The notes under the pieces are model-generated. The model did no database searches. It was given only the letters and a program-made list of their open reading frames with translations, and was not told where the DNA came from. The position numbers and the translations under genes were made by a program. Shown here one piece after another: positions 33,360-43,824 of a stretch of 64,000 nt of DNA. This stretch comes from Petrolisthes cinctipes (taxonomy: Eukaryota > Arthropoda > Malacostraca > Decapoda > Porcellanidae), in assembly GCA_033782935.1 (NCBI GenBank), contig JAWQEG010000726.1:597001-661000 (forward strand). The letters are read 5' to 3'. The first letter of the stretch is position 1, and each line of letters opens with the position of its first letter.

Positions 33360-34060
33360 TCATGGAATATCTCCAATAGGTTTGCTACAGGTTGTCTGTC
33401 TGCTTTAGCTATTCACTCCATGTCTTCCTTAGCCTTTCCCTTTATAGTATATCCTCCACTCAATTAAATATTTAAAACATTCCTTACCCAGTTGTCCTTT
33501 AGTTTCCCCATGTGCCCAAACCATCTCATCTGTCCCGTCCTAATTACATGATTATATCAACTATAGGTTTGATACCAAATATGCCAAGCAAGATTACACC
33601 ATCTACTCAGCCACTCAGGAAAGTACATGACATCCATCTGGCCATCCTCATCTCCTGTCCATTCCAGTCACTTTAAACCTCCTCTTGGCTGGCCAAGTTT
33701 CACTCCCATAAAGCATCACAATCCTCACACAAGCAACATATATTCTACCCTTGGTGTGATGAGAGAGGCTCCTCATTGTCAAGAGGGGCAAAAACCTAAC
33801 AATGGCACTTTTCTCTGCTCCATCTCTTACACTGATTATATCACCTAGGGTAACAATATTCCTCCATAAAATACAGGGCCTCACTCTTAAACTCAACTCT
33901 TTCCAATCTTGTACAGCATCTACTCCCTACATACAAGACATTCAAAGTGAACATCATCTTGCAGCCTACCGCATATGAATGATTGTACACTGTACAAAAT
34001 ACTCTCATGATACCAATTCCCCTCCTACATAATGTACTGCACATGGCGCCACTCCCCACT
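33360..34060 (-). mobile_element. Degraded LINE RT C-terminal relic, second family
   Basis: Minus-strand frames retain SLSHHTKGRIYVACVRIVML then YGSETWPAKRRFKV (33648-33896). Further on, near 33510-33535, is RTDEMVWAHG-like sequence, which read in another frame gives MRWFGHMGKLKDN. This order (YGSETW, then RWFGH) is the C-terminal signature of RTE-like elements. It is clearly different from the 10.4 kb LINE (YASETWTW). Frames are broken and the boundaries are approximate. Confidence 0.65.
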
Positions 34061-34883
34061 TTCCATAAGCAGGATGGAAATTACAGAATTGTACATTTTG
34101 TTTGACACATTTCAGGTTTTCTATACCATACCAGGTATTTATGTAAGCTACCATAATGCATATGTTTGGTAAATGCTGCTGCAGTTAACTGTCTAAATAT
34201 TTAAAACAACTGCCAAAACCTGTGCAAGTGTCTAGCATTAGGTAGAATGAAATAATTAAGTGAAGAAATTGAGATGAAAAGTCAGATGATATGTATAAAA
34301 CCTTTAGTGTATGAGGAGGTTACTAGAGGTGAAGGTTAGTCTCTCCTGTTCCAAAGTAGACCTCTTGTGGCTTTTGCCAAATTAAATTTAGTGGTCAGTA
34401 GGAGTAAATCTTTAGGTGTTGCTCATATTAAAGACTATCCTTGTAATGGTGGATAGAGTGCTGAGTTGACTCAAGCCAGCTGCCCCTACTGGGATTTAAT
34501 CTTATGACCGTACAGCCTGACAGTAGTGCTAACCACTCAGGCTTCTCAATAAGGTAACTATACAAGTGGCCTTGCATCTCAGGTTAGGGGATTACTATAA
34601 CCCACTACAGGCTCAAAGGTTAGTGTAAGGGAGATGAACACCTTGGCAAATCATATTTCCTTATAATGACTTGGTACTAAATGTCCTATATGCCCTCTAA
34701 ATACTTTTTGCACTGTTAAACTGATATGTTATGGCATATACCTCCCAATTTACCTTATTACCAAGTCACAAGTCTATAGCCTAATTCGTTCTTTGACTAG
34801 CAAGTTCAGTATACTTGTTAGAGACAAAATATCTTGCCTCTATGGAGGTGTTGATAATCATAAATGGAACCAATGTAATTGCA
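34061..34883. other. Intron stretch with possible SINE
   Basis: Apart from a tRNA-like block at about 34455-34550 nothing coding is seen. Confidence 0.4.
34455..34550 (-). repeat. Possible tRNA-derived SINE fragment
   Basis: On the minus strand GCCTGAGTGGTTAGCACTAC resembles a Pol III A box region. The later GATTAAATCCCAGTAGGGGC resembles a degraded B box and tail. No clear tail or target duplication was fixed. Confidence 0.4.
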
Positions 34884-35258
34884 TCACACTGTAGGAACAG
34901 TATCACTGAGAAACCTACTTGGGTTACCTTGAGTATGGTGGACCCATATATGATTCTTCAGACTGCTCTTCTCATTGGAGCGATATGGACAGTAACTGCA
35001 GACGTAAGGCTTCTCCCCAGTGTGAGTCCGAATGTGTCTTTTCAAGTTTTCTGTCTGAGATGCTCGAAATGAGCAATATGGACAGGCATAAGGCTTCTCT
35101 CCTGTGTGGGTTCGTTGATGTTTTTTCATATTTGTATTAACACATGTTGTGTATGCACAGAAAGTACACTTCAACATCTTGCCAGATGAAGAAAGGCTCT
35201 TTGGTCCTCCTGGTGTTCCTCTCCTCCAGTTTCTGAGATCGTCAGCGTTCACTCTCAC
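34884..35258 (-). CDS. Alternative terminal exon I: three C2H2 fingers
   Basis: The exon is taken from GTG AGA GTG AAC after CATCCTCTACAG. An upstream in-frame ATG lies in the intron. The 124 residues comprise a basic lead ([20 protein letters not shown]), fingers at 31-51, 59-79 and 87-107, and a 17-residue tail. Helix residues are V,T,N,K; Q,E,N,R; E,S,S,N. The junction CAG|GTGAGAG itself resembles a 5' splice site. The upstream block is a diverged version (GATTAAG, ACGGGAC, ATCCTCTACAG). Confidence 0.92.
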   Translation of the reverse strand: MRVNADDLRNWRRGTPGGPKSLSSSGKMLKCTFCAYTTCVNTNMKKHQRTHTGEKPYACPYCSFRASQTENLKRHIRTHTGEKPYVCSYCPYRSNEKSSLKNHIWVHHTQGNPSRFLSDTVPTV

Positions 35259-35831
35259 CTGTAGAGGATGTCCCGTCTTAATCACAAGTCATGGTATGCA
35301 CACATACCAACTCAATCATAAATGTTTTGACAGTATTTTGAAAGAATTGCTATCGTAGGCATGAACTACCTATTTTTTTGTGTATGTGTCTATTGCAAAT
35401 ACTGTATTTTGTTCATTTATAACAATATCTTAATGAACATTTATTACATTACAGTACTGTATATTAATGCTCATTGTAAATAATGTCAACTAGACATAGG
35501 CTGCATTAAAGACATTTTTTTTAATTCAGAAGTTTGTTCAATATTTAAAAAATTTTGCCTATAAACACTTTTCACAACCATCAAATACTTTTTGTGCATC
35601 CTTTTGTATCACAGCTTCAGACTAATCAGACTGTATAGTACAAATAAACAAATCTAGGATAATTAAAGCACTTCATTATACTGTACAGCATTTAATCCTG
35701 TTTAATGAAAAATCTGCTGACAAAGTAATATATCTGATCAATAAGAGAACAAATAACCTAAAAAAACTGTAGACTTCAAACAACTTCACCATTGAATAAT
35801 GAACACAGATGTGTGCCAAACTACGGTTGTT
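35259..35831. other. Short intron, exon J to exon I
   Basis: At about 570 bases this is one of the shortest spacings in the array. No other feature is recognised. Confidence 0.5.
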
Positions 35832-36167
35832 TCATGTCTGGTGCGTCATCATGTGAGATTTTAGTGAGTCTTTACGAGAGGAGCGATGAGGGCACAGGGT
35901 GCAAGCATAAGGTTTCTCCCCAGTGTGAGTCCTTATATGAGTTATCAAACGGTCCTTTGTGGCCGAAGAAAAGGAGCAGTGAGCGCAGGAGAAAGGTTTT
36001 TCCCCAGTGTGAGTGCGCAAGTGGTTTTTGAGACTGGTTGTGAATTTTGTATTATATGAGCAATATGGACACTGATGGATCTTGTAGGAGGCAACTCTCT
36101 TCTCAAGTTGTGCAGGTCTTGGGCCAAACGTCAGGTCAAACCGCGAGCCAACACTGTCCAGCCCCAC
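35832..36167 (-). CDS. Alternative terminal exon J: three C2H2 fingers
   Basis: The exon starts GTG GGG CTG GAC (VGLD) after GTTCCCAACAG and is 111 residues. The lead DSVGSRFDLTFGPRPAQLEK precedes fingers at 33-53, 61-81 and 89-109. It stops two residues after the last His. Helix residues are F,T,S,N; T,D,R,T; R,D,S,S. Finger 3 (CTLCPHRSSRKDSLKSHMMT) is almost the same as in exon K, and finger 2 shares the TKxRxxxH type, so J and K are sister exons now separated by about 5 kb that includes a LINE. Confidence 0.93.
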   Translation of the reverse strand: MGLDSVGSRFDLTFGPRPAQLEKRVASYKIHQCPYCSYNTKFTTSLKNHLRTHTGEKPFSCAHCSFSSATKDRLITHIRTHTGEKPYACTLCPHRSSRKDSLKSHMMTHQT

Positions 36168-36195
36168 CTGTTGGGAACGCCCAGCTTACTTACAC
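36168..36195 (-). promoter_or_regulatory. Pre-acceptor element of exon J (GTAAG type)
   Basis: It reads AGTGTAAGTAAG, CTGGGC, GTTCCCAACAG on the minus strand, with the second GTAAG 22 nt from the junction. Confidence 0.75.
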
Positions 36196-36683
36196 TGTCA
36201 ATAACAAGTACATAGTGTACAAATACTTTTGCCAGGACAAGTGTCTATAAGATGTACAGTGCTTTAAATATAATTGAACATCTGTGAAGTACACTACTGA
36301 ATTTTCCAGTAAATAGAACAGTGGTATTATGTTATCAAGGTGTCACAGCCAAATGACAGTGTTATTTGTATTACAGAGTAAAGAACATAAAGGAGTATCA
36401 GAGTTATCTTAGGGAAAACATCTTTAGTTTCAGTGAAAAAATACTGTAAAATAACTGGTAATAAAATGTACTGTGCCATAGTGGCATCTACATTCCCTAA
36501 ATGTAAATATGCTGTATAACACCCTCAGTTGTTGTAGCTTGCCTACGATGGGCTTAATGCATCATGCCAGAAGCAAGGGTTGCATACTCTCCCGAGGAGA
36601 GGAAACATACTGTACATTGAAACAGTTCAGAAGAGCAATGTCCAGTGTAATAGTGATAGAATAGAGACAGTGATGCAAGTTTG
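36196..36683. other. Intron stretch with dispersed repeat
   Basis: Sequence at about 36590-36665 (GGAGAGGAAACATAC, CAGTTCAGAAGAGC, ATGTCCAGTGTAAT) recurs at about 40635-40695. No gene is seen. Confidence 0.5.
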
Positions 36684-36899
36684 TACAGTTGGCCACAGGA
36701 ATTCTTACACAGGCTATATGGAAAGAGAGATAATTATTCTGGAAGTACTGCAATGAATGGTCAACCAAGTGACTCGGTGATTAGTAACACAACAAACCAA
36801 ATAATAATGTTGTATTGCAGTCACATAGGCTTACATTTTCTATATGTTGTAAACCCTCGAAAACAACAGCGTGTGTATGAATACCTGTGGCCAATAGTA
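36684..36899. mobile_element. TA-flanked fold-back element
   Basis: TACAGTTGGCCACAGGAATT and CTTACACAG at the left pair imperfectly with TGTGTATGAATACCTGTGG and CCAATAGTA at the right. It is similar in ends and interior to 8740-8970. Confidence 0.7.
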
Positions 36900-37343
36900 C
36901 ATGTATGCTAGTCGTGTACACACACACACACACACACACAAACACCTAACAAAGTACATTCATTCTACACTGATCACAGATACAGACATAGATATAGTGT
37001 TTTTCTTACACTACTCATACCAGTAGTTTATTCTATTTATTCTGGTAATGTCTTTGATCTTAATACAAGCAGAACAGAATATTATAGATTGAAGGTGAAT
37101 AAAAACACAAATCAGTTAGTTATGTCTATTTGTTTTAACTCATATCATTAAAAACTAGAACAGCCTTACCTCCCCACAGAGTGATATTGTATTACTGTCA
37201 TGAGAAGCAGTAATGTTTATACAGTAGAGTTTACAAAATAGTGTAATGTAGTAAAATGGTAGTACAATGACCCTAGCAACCCCACATAGTCCAGCTTAGA
37301 TTGGTAATACTGTCATGAGAAACAATAATGTGTACTGGTACTG
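36900..37343. other. Intron stretch with CA microsatellite
   Basis: Contains (CA)n at about 36918-36940. No gene is seen. Confidence 0.5.
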
Positions 37344-37655
37344 TACAGCCACAATCAAATATCCACTGACACTTTCCTTCCATCATAGCAAATATCTTGG
37401 TAATAAAAACAATACGTGTATGATTTTGCAGCACCTTATAATAATAATTGAGGGGGTTGAGTTGACACAAGTTGTTGTATGATTATATTTTGATATGATA
37501 AAGAACAACACATGTATGATATTGCAGCACCTCATAATAATAATTGAGGGGGTTGAGTTGGCATAAGTTGTTGTTGTATGATTATATTTCGATATGATAC
37601 TGATTTACTTACATGATGGAAGGAAAGTGTCGGTGGATATATGATTGTGGCTGTA
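37344..37655. mobile_element. TA-flanked fold-back, TACAGCCACAATCAAATA family, copy 3, enlarged
   Basis: It has the same ends as copies 1 and 2 but is about 100 bp longer. The core (TGCAGCACCT..TAATAATAATTG, AGGGGGTTGAGTTG) is present twice in tandem. It is inverted relative to the orientation of the core in the other two copies. Confidence 0.85.
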
Positions 37656-37949
37656 CATAGTTTACAAAATAATGTAGTATTCTGTAATGGTAGTACTGTA
37701 CAAAGACCCTATAAAAAAAACTCACATACCATACTAAACTGAGAATTTTAATATATTACAACTTTTTATGGTGTTAAACTGGTCTCTGTATATAACTTTT
37801 AAGGACACTGTGAATGTGTACAAGAATTGGGGACTTCTGATTCCTCCTGACTATGCCACGAAACAAGCTTCTTCAATATAGGTGGAGTTTTGTGGCAATA
37901 TTTGAAGGACTCGTTTATCTCTAATTTTCTGACTACATCACAGGGTCCC
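37656..37949. other. Intron stretch with partial fold-back copy
   Basis: The part near 37828-37900 (CTTCTGATTCCTCCTGACTA, TGCCACGAAACAAG) resembles the arm of the next element, so a partial copy is nested or adjacent. Confidence 0.4.
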
Positions 37950-38110
37950 TTAAGGGGGTAATTCGCTTTTATTACATTGGAGTGACTTGATTCCTCCAAA
38001 GTATGCCAGGAAACAGGACCAGAAGAGCAAAAATAATGGTGTTCTGTTGCTTGGAATAGTTTGGAGGATTCAGTTGCTCCAGATTTACCAACACAAAACT
38101 TCCCCCTTAA
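37950..38110. mobile_element. TTAA-flanked fold-back element, copy 1
   Basis: TTAAGGGGGTAATT at the left and AACTTCCCCCTTAA at the right form inverted ends on TTAA, the target of piggyBac-type transposases. The arms share TTGATTCCTCCAAAGTATG-type sequence. A second copy is at 49347-49510. Confidence 0.75.
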
Positions 38111-38597
38111 GGTAGTAGAGGTAGTGCAGAGGAGAGGAATATGATACAACATTGTCATTGGGAAAAATTAATATAGTTTGATTACATGTAATGAAAAGGT
38201 GAACTATTGTGTATAATTAATTACTATACAGGAAATTGTTTTGAATTCCTTAGATCATTCAGTGTGTAATATTGTATTTGTAAGTTAACTGAAGCAGCAT
38301 TGTATACAGGATGATTTTCCTGATTTATATTTCTTTAGGTTTAATCAATAGTTACTGTACATGATGCTCATACTGTTATCATAATCAGTACCATAAAGTA
38401 AATAAATTACACTAATATACAACTGCAACAAATGAATGTTTTGCTCAAAGCTATGTTCATGACAATATTTTTTATATGAGAAAGGTGAGGACTAAATGCA
38501 AGAAGTCTGCTTGATGTCCTTACTAATGAAGTGAAAATGGCGTGTGAGGGTCGAAAATTATGTCCAGTTTGACTTGAGATGCTGGGACACAGAATTG
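38111..38597. other. Intron stretch
   Basis: No gene or repeat is recognised. Confidence 0.4.
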
Positions 38598-40504
38598 ACC
38601 ATCTATCTATAGCTCTGATGCCTCAAGGGGGTGGCCACGGCAGAAGTGTCTCCAGTTTTCTCTATTCCAACATTTCCTCCTTACTTGGTCAAGCCCTACT
38701 CTGCCCCTAACATTTCTCTCCTTTACATACTCTTCCACTCTGTTCTGCCATCTAACCGGGGGTCTGCCTCTCACACCAGGTCCCACAACTTCACTTCCAT
38801 ACACCTTAACAAACTCCACACCTTGCATTCTCTCTACATGTCCAAACCACCTCAATGTATTACGCTTCACTCTCTCAACCACTCCACACTCAATACCAAT
38901 TGCCTTCTCACCCATACCACATCTCTCATACAAACTCTCATTACTTTCTCCATCCCACCTAGTAAGTCCACATGCTCCTCCCAAGTAACTCATTTCCACT
39001 GCACCTATTCTAAACTGATGAGCCCTACTCCATGTCCATGTCTCTGATGCATATGTCAGTGTTGGTAGGATTATACTATTTCTTAGTCTCCTTTTCACTT
39101 CCATACTCACACTTCTACCCTTCATAATCCTCCTGTCTACCCCTCATTGATCTCTCCCTAATTTCTCCTTCCATACATCCATGTTTACACAGAACTGTTC
39201 CCAAGTATTTAAACTTCTTCACTTCCTCCATCCTCTCACCCCTCAGAGTTATCTCACACTTAGTCCCAGTTGGTACTCCTACTCTGTAAGGTGTGGCAAA
39301 GTCAATCACTTTAGTTTCTGCTCTCTCAAATACCATCACCTTACTTTTACCCACATTCACCTTCAGTTTCCTTTGTTTACACACAGACTGAAACTCATCC
39401 ACCACTCTCTGTAACTCCCTTTCACTCTCAGCCATCAACACAGTGTCATCCGCAAATAAACTTGCCACCAAGGACCAATTTACTTCATTCAGCCTCAACT
39501 TCGCCCCCAGGCCATTTACTTTGGCTTTCATCTCTCTCATACAACTATCCATATATATATTGAACAGCCATGGTGACATAACACATCCCTGTCTCAGCCC
39601 TACACCAATATCAAAACTCTCACTTAGATCACCCTCTACCCGCACACATGCTGTTGCCTCTGCATAAAAGGCCTCCATGCCTTTCAGCAAGGACCCCCAA
39701 CACCATAAATCCTCAACACCTCTGGCATAACTCTCCTATCAACCCAATCGTATGCCTTCTCCAAGTCCATGAAGGCAGCATACAACTTCTTACCCTTCCC
39801 AATATATTTCTCCACTGTTAATTTTAATGAAAATATCTGGTCCACACATCCTCTACCCTTTCTGAACCCTCCCTGCTCCTCACTAACTTTATTCCCTGTT
39901 ACTTCAACCAGGCTTTCAGTAAGACCCTTCCTAGATATACTAAGAAGGCTGATTCCTCTATAGCTACCACACTAATCTTTACTCCCCTTTCCCTTATAAA
40001 GAGGCACAATTATGGCTCTTCTCCAATCCTCTGGCACCTCTCCCTGCCTCCAAGCCAATGTGCATATGAGCAACATCCACTCCACCACTACCTCCCCCCA
40101 CACTTTAACATTTCATCAGTTATCCCATCCACCCCTGGTGCCTTTCCCATCTTCAACTTTCCTATTGCTTTCCTAACCTCTTCCCTTCCAAATTCTCCCT
40201 GTACACCCTGTCGTCTACCACCTGCCTCCATCCCCATGCATGTCACCACCGCCTCCCCTCATTCATCAAACGATCAAAATGCCTGTTCCACACTTCTTTC
40301 ACTTCCTCCCTTCCATTCACAGTAACACCATCCTCTCTTTTCATTCTCATGCTACCAGACTTTCCTTCTCCTCTTTCTCTTTTAACCTCCTTCCAGAATA
40401 ATTTCTTGTTTTTCCTAAACTTCTCACTCAGTTTTCTACCAAACTCCTCATCCACTCTCCTTTTACTCTCACTCACCATCCTCTTCACTTGTCTCTTACA
40501 TTGA
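38598..40504 (-). mobile_element. LINE copy 2, 5'-truncated, sense to the array
   Basis: This is the same family as 10360-13267. It starts (at its 5' end, 40504) within the linker region (KRQVKRMVSESK), so the endonuclease is missing. The RT portion contains LRQGCVMSPWLFNIYMDS, LFADDTVLMAESER and RLRNSIILPTLTYASETWTW, and ends NRENWRHFCRGHPLEA. A short TATC remnant (CTATCTATAG) marks the tail. Breaks occur near 39125 and 39690 and further up to 40240. It retains the Glu codons lost in copy 1. Confidence 0.88.
38607..39690 (-). pseudogene. LINE copy 2 reverse transcriptase remnants
   Basis: Two long frames cover most of the RT. 39115-39690 begins at MLKGMEAFYAEATACVRVEG and includes the FADD box. 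38607-39125 covers MKGRSVSMEVKRRLRNSII to the C-terminal RGHPLEASEL. The frames overlap at about 39115-39125, where a single frameshift separates them. The domain N-terminal to 39690 continues with defects up to about 40500. No function is expected. Confidence 0.85.
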
Positions 40505-40833
40505 CCAGTTGTGTACAAGAGTTGACTAGTTGTGTACAAGATGTACAATATAAGATTGAAAATACCAGTTATACATTTGGGAGTTAAACAGAAAAGGAGT
40601 GAGACCAAGTTGCTTGGCAAGTGCTGCATCTTTTCCAGAGGGGAGGAAACATACACTGAGAGTTCAGAAGAGCCATGTCCAGTATAATGGTAATATAAAA
40701 AGAGAGAGTAAAGTTACTCTGCGAAGGAGAGCGAGAGGTTGTAGTGAATTAGTAATGAATGAGGAAGTTGATGAGATGAAAGGTCTTTGATGCCAACCTG
40801 TCCAAGAGAATACACAAGAGTGCTTTCACAGGA
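40505..40833. other. Intron stretch between LINE copy 2 and exon K
   Basis: Contains the second copy of the dispersed block (GGGAGGAAACATACACTGAG, AGTTCAGAAGAGCCATGTCC). No gene is seen. Confidence 0.5.
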
Positions 40834-41175
40834 CTATGTTATTATATTATGAGTCTGGTGAGTCATCATATGATTTTTTAACGAGTCCTTTCTTGATGAT
40901 CTGAATGGACAAAGAGTGCATTCAAAAGGCTTCTCTCCTGTGTGAGTTCGAATGTGAGACTTCATCCGTTCTTTGGTAGAAAAAGAAAGGGAGCAGAAAG
41001 AGCAAACATGGGGCTTCTCGCCAGTGTGAGTCAGCAGGTGGTTGCGGAGGTTAGTGCTGACGTTAGAAGTGTAGGCACAGTAGGGGCAGTAGTGTAGCTT
41101 TCCTCCACTGATGTTAGCAGACCGACCCCACAAACCTCCTCCTCCTCCTCTCATTCCTCCTCTGCCAGGCCACAC
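40834..41175 (-). CDS. Alternative terminal exon K: three C2H2 fingers
   Basis: The exon starts GTG TGG CCT GGC after CCTCAACAG and is 113 residues long. The lead is strongly Gly-rich (GRGGMRGGGGGLWGR). Fingers are at 30-50, 58-78 and 86-106. Finger 2 (CSFCSLSFSTKERMKSHIRT) has Leu/Phe replacing the usual aromatic pattern. Helix residues are V,T,N,N; T,E,R,S; R,D,S,N. It is the sister of exon J by finger 3 (SSRKDSLKNHMMTHQT). Linkers are TGEKPH and TGEKPF. Confidence 0.93.
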   Translation of the reverse strand: MWPGRGGMRGGGGGLWGRSANISGGKLHYCPYCAYTSNVSTNLRNHLLTHTGEKPHVCSFCSLSFSTKERMKSHIRTHTGEKPFECTLCPFRSSRKDSLKNHMMTHQTHNIIT

Positions 41176-41203
41176 CTGTTGAGGATGTCTGGCTTACTCA
41201 CGG
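41176..41203 (-). promoter_or_regulatory. Pre-acceptor element of exon K (GTAAG type)
   Basis: It reads ACCGTGAGTAAG, CCAGAC, ATCCTCAACAG on the minus strand, with GTAAG 22 nt from the junction and a branch-like TGATAAC just upstream. Confidence 0.75.
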
Positions 41204-41491
41204 TTATCATAACATCCACTTATACTTGTGACTAATACCTTTGTAAACTTGGGTAAATGTGTTTTTAAGGATGTATGGTTATCCCTATGATTGTGATATA
41301 ACAGTTGAAGTACATTCTATATTGCAATTCCTCTTGAATACTATTTACTGAAGCACAGTGAATTATGATAGTCTGCTATGTACAATTAAAGAAAGACACT
41401 TAATGCTACTTCTTTAAGTTTATTCTGTTGATGTATTTGGTACGTACCGATATAAGATTACACAAGAGTTGTGTTGGTAATTGTCAAGGCA
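41204..41491. other. Short intron, exon L to exon K
   Basis: This is the shortest gap in the array (about 316 bases including the pre-acceptor element). No other feature is seen. Confidence 0.5.
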
Positions 41492-41860
41492 CTATGAAAG
41501 TGTGTGAGAGGAACTGCGACTCAGCATTGGATGATGGAAAGCAATGTGGCTCTTTAGAGAAAACATCCGTGAAGATCGATATGAACAATGAGGACAGGTG
41601 AAAGGCTTCTCCCCAGTGTGAGTCCGAATGTGTGTGTCTAGATTCCCTTTTCTCGAACACCGATATGAACAGTGAGGACAAGCAAAAGGTTTTTCTCCAG
41701 TATGTACACTGATGTGTCTCTTGAGGTTATTAATGGCAGTGGTGGCATATGAGCAGTAGGGACACTGGTGGGTGATGCCGGTGTCAGTGTTAGTAGCACT
41801 GGGCCAGGATGGACCGGGAGTTCTGATGTCCATCCACTCACTGCATCTGGCTGCACTCAC
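41492..41860 (-). CDS. Alternative terminal exon L: three C2H2 fingers
   Basis: The exon starts GTG AGT GCA GCC after CTCCCTACAG, giving 122 residues. The junction CAG|GTGAGT is at the same time a perfect 5' splice consensus. The lead ([19 protein letters not shown]) is followed by fingers at 33-53, 61-81 and 89-109 and a Ser-rich tail ([11 protein letters not shown]). Helix residues are A,N,N,R; R,G,N,T; R,F,S,S. Linkers are TGEKPF in both places. Finger 2 starts its helix with Arg as well as finger 3, which is rare in the array. Confidence 0.93.
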   Translation of the reverse strand: MSAARCSEWMDIRTPGPSWPSATNTDTGITHQCPYCSYATTAINNLKRHISVHTGEKPFACPHCSYRCSRKGNLDTHIRTHTGEKPFTCPHCSYRSSRMFSLKSHIAFHHPMLSRSSSHTLS

Positions 41861-41886
41861 CTGTAGGGAGGCCCAACTTACTTTAG
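41861..41886 (-). promoter_or_regulatory. Pre-acceptor element of exon L (GTAAG type)
   Basis: It reads CTAAAGTAAG, TTGGGC, CTCCCTACAG on the minus strand, with GTAAG 21 nt from the junction. Confidence 0.75.
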
Positions 41887-42332
41887 GCTACAATTTCCAT
41901 CACTGCATCATTAAATAGTTTCTGTGGTTTTCACTAAGCAGTTACTTGTAATAATTTGCCATACAAATACACACAAATATCTCTTCAGTACTGATGGATA
42001 TGCAGTGATCTTAACAAACCTTGACCCTGACATCCTGAAGAACTTATGTTCTCAGGGTACCAGCTATGGTATTTTATTAAGTTACTATAATAGATACATA
42101 CTCATTATACTGTTCCGTATATACTGCACTATAATACATAAAGGGATATTAGATATTAATATAACGTAGTGACATCCTTTGTGGCAACTAGATTTTCCAT
42201 CACCACAACTTCACAACTCTATGATGGTAACATTGTGACAGTTTGGATTAGTATACTGTATCATGAAATCTCCAGCCAGTTGCCCCAGTTGAGCTAACTT
42301 TACCCTCCCCCTACTTACCCTACTACTTCACC

Positions 42333-42372
<40 letters not shown>

Positions 42373-43463
42373 GGGTTCCTTACCTGACCTCACACCTCGG
42401 TTACTCTACATACAGTGTCCTCCCTAACCCCTAACCCTCACATCCTGCCCTCCCCCTACCTGCACATCACCTCACCTACTCAGACACACAATTTAGCATT
42501 GCATCGTTTGCTTTAATAATACTGAACATCATTGGTATGTTGAGGGCAAATAGAGTGACCAATCTCTGCTATCATACTTTATCACTTCCTAACTATCATG
42601 AAGTGTACTTCCTTGTTCTCCCCAATTCCTCATACAGTAAATATAACTTCAGTACATTGAATGACTTGCCTCCCTTTCTGTCCAAGTGGTTTGTAATGCC
42701 AGTAAGACCTATTGTTGCTCAGTAGAATGGAATCCTACACTGCAGACTTTGTTTCACCACTGTACTTTATTAGACTAGATAGACACTATAGAGTGTCTGT
42801 ACTTTGACAATAACTGTGTAACATTAGTATTCTCCAATCCTTAGCAATTCCCTAAGAAATATATACAGTACTTGTGTGTGATTTTAGTCATTACATGAAA
42901 CTCCGAGTAAAGAAGTATTGTACAGTAGAGATAAATAGCCTTGTCTTGTACCATGTTGATATTCATTAGTTATTATTATGGCATGTACTGTACAGTATTC
43001 CCAGATGCTTGTAATGTACAAAAATAATTTTATTCTTTAAAATTAGACCATACAAAGGTATAAATAATTAATTCCACTGTATTTCAATAATGTATTAATT
43101 CTATAAAATACAATTCCTAGAATTATTGGTTAAAACAAGTTACAGCACTGAACTGCAGCATTGAGGTTAATAAACTTTGAAGGACATTAACAAAATGAAC
43201 AGTACATTAATTACTTGTAGATGACCTTATTACAGTATAGGAAGTTTATTTCTGTTTATGGTTCATGACAAGTCTACACAACAAATCTGAATATTTTCCC
43301 TTTTTTTTTTTTTTATCTTTCATTACCCACACCATAAAGCAGGTATAGTATCATATACCATGAATAGAATGGAAATACAACACTATTACTTGGCCATATG
43401 CCAATGAAGGTGACATCATCATATAATTTTCTAGTGTTATCAACAGGTTAAATGAAGCCACAT
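41887..43463. other. Intron, exon M to exon L
   Basis: Contains a (CA)n microsatellite at about 42335-42368 and a C-rich patch after it. No gene is seen. Confidence 0.5.
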
Positions 43464-43796
43464 TTATGTTTGTTGGTGTTGGTACATATGATTTTTTAGT
43501 GAGTCTGTACGTGATGATCGATATGGACAGTAGGGACAAGCATATGGCTTTTCTCCAGTGTGGGTTCTAATGTGTGTCTTTAGGTTTTCCTTTTGAGTGC
43601 AAGTGTAGGGACAATGAGGACACCCAAATGGCTTTTCTCCCGTGTGTGTCCGTACATGGCGATTAAGATTTGTTATCACACTGCTGGAATATTGACAGTA
43701 GGGACACTGGTGCATCTTGCCATTGGTGTGAGACAGCTTACGACCTCTTCTCCCTCCCATTCCACCCAGCCACTGACCGCCACTGTCCAGCCCCAC
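43464..43796 (-). CDS. Alternative terminal exon M: three C2H2 fingers
   Basis: The exon starts GTG GGG CTG GAC AGT (VGLDSGGQW) after CCTCTGCAG. An upstream in-frame ATG at 43844 is intronic and reads through the acceptor. The 110 residues hold a Gly/Arg-rich lead and fingers at 31-51, 59-79 and 87-107. Helix residues are V,T,N,R; Q,E,N,T; R,D,S,N. The lead DSGGQW and finger 3 (SSRTDSLK) are shared with exon N, its neighbour, showing tandem duplication. Confidence 0.93.
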   Translation of the reverse strand: MGLDSGGQWLGGMGGRRGRKLSHTNGKMHQCPYCQYSSSVITNLNRHVRTHTGEKPFGCPHCPYTCTQKENLKTHIRTHTGEKPYACPYCPYRSSRTDSLKNHMYQHQQT

Positions 43797-43824
43797 CTGC
43801 AGAGGATGCCCAACTCTCTTAGAT
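43797..43824 (-). promoter_or_regulatory. Pre-acceptor element of exon M (GAGAG type)
   Basis: It reads AATCTAAGAGAG, TTGGGC, ATCCTCTGCAG on the minus strand, with GAGAG 22 nt from the junction. The sister exon N has the GTAAG form. Confidence 0.75.

Noticed and set aside
37799..38158. Minus-strand frame of about 119 codons
   Set aside because: It overlaps the TTAA-flanked fold-back and its partial copy. Repeated KLFQATEHH-like text comes from the palindrome arms.
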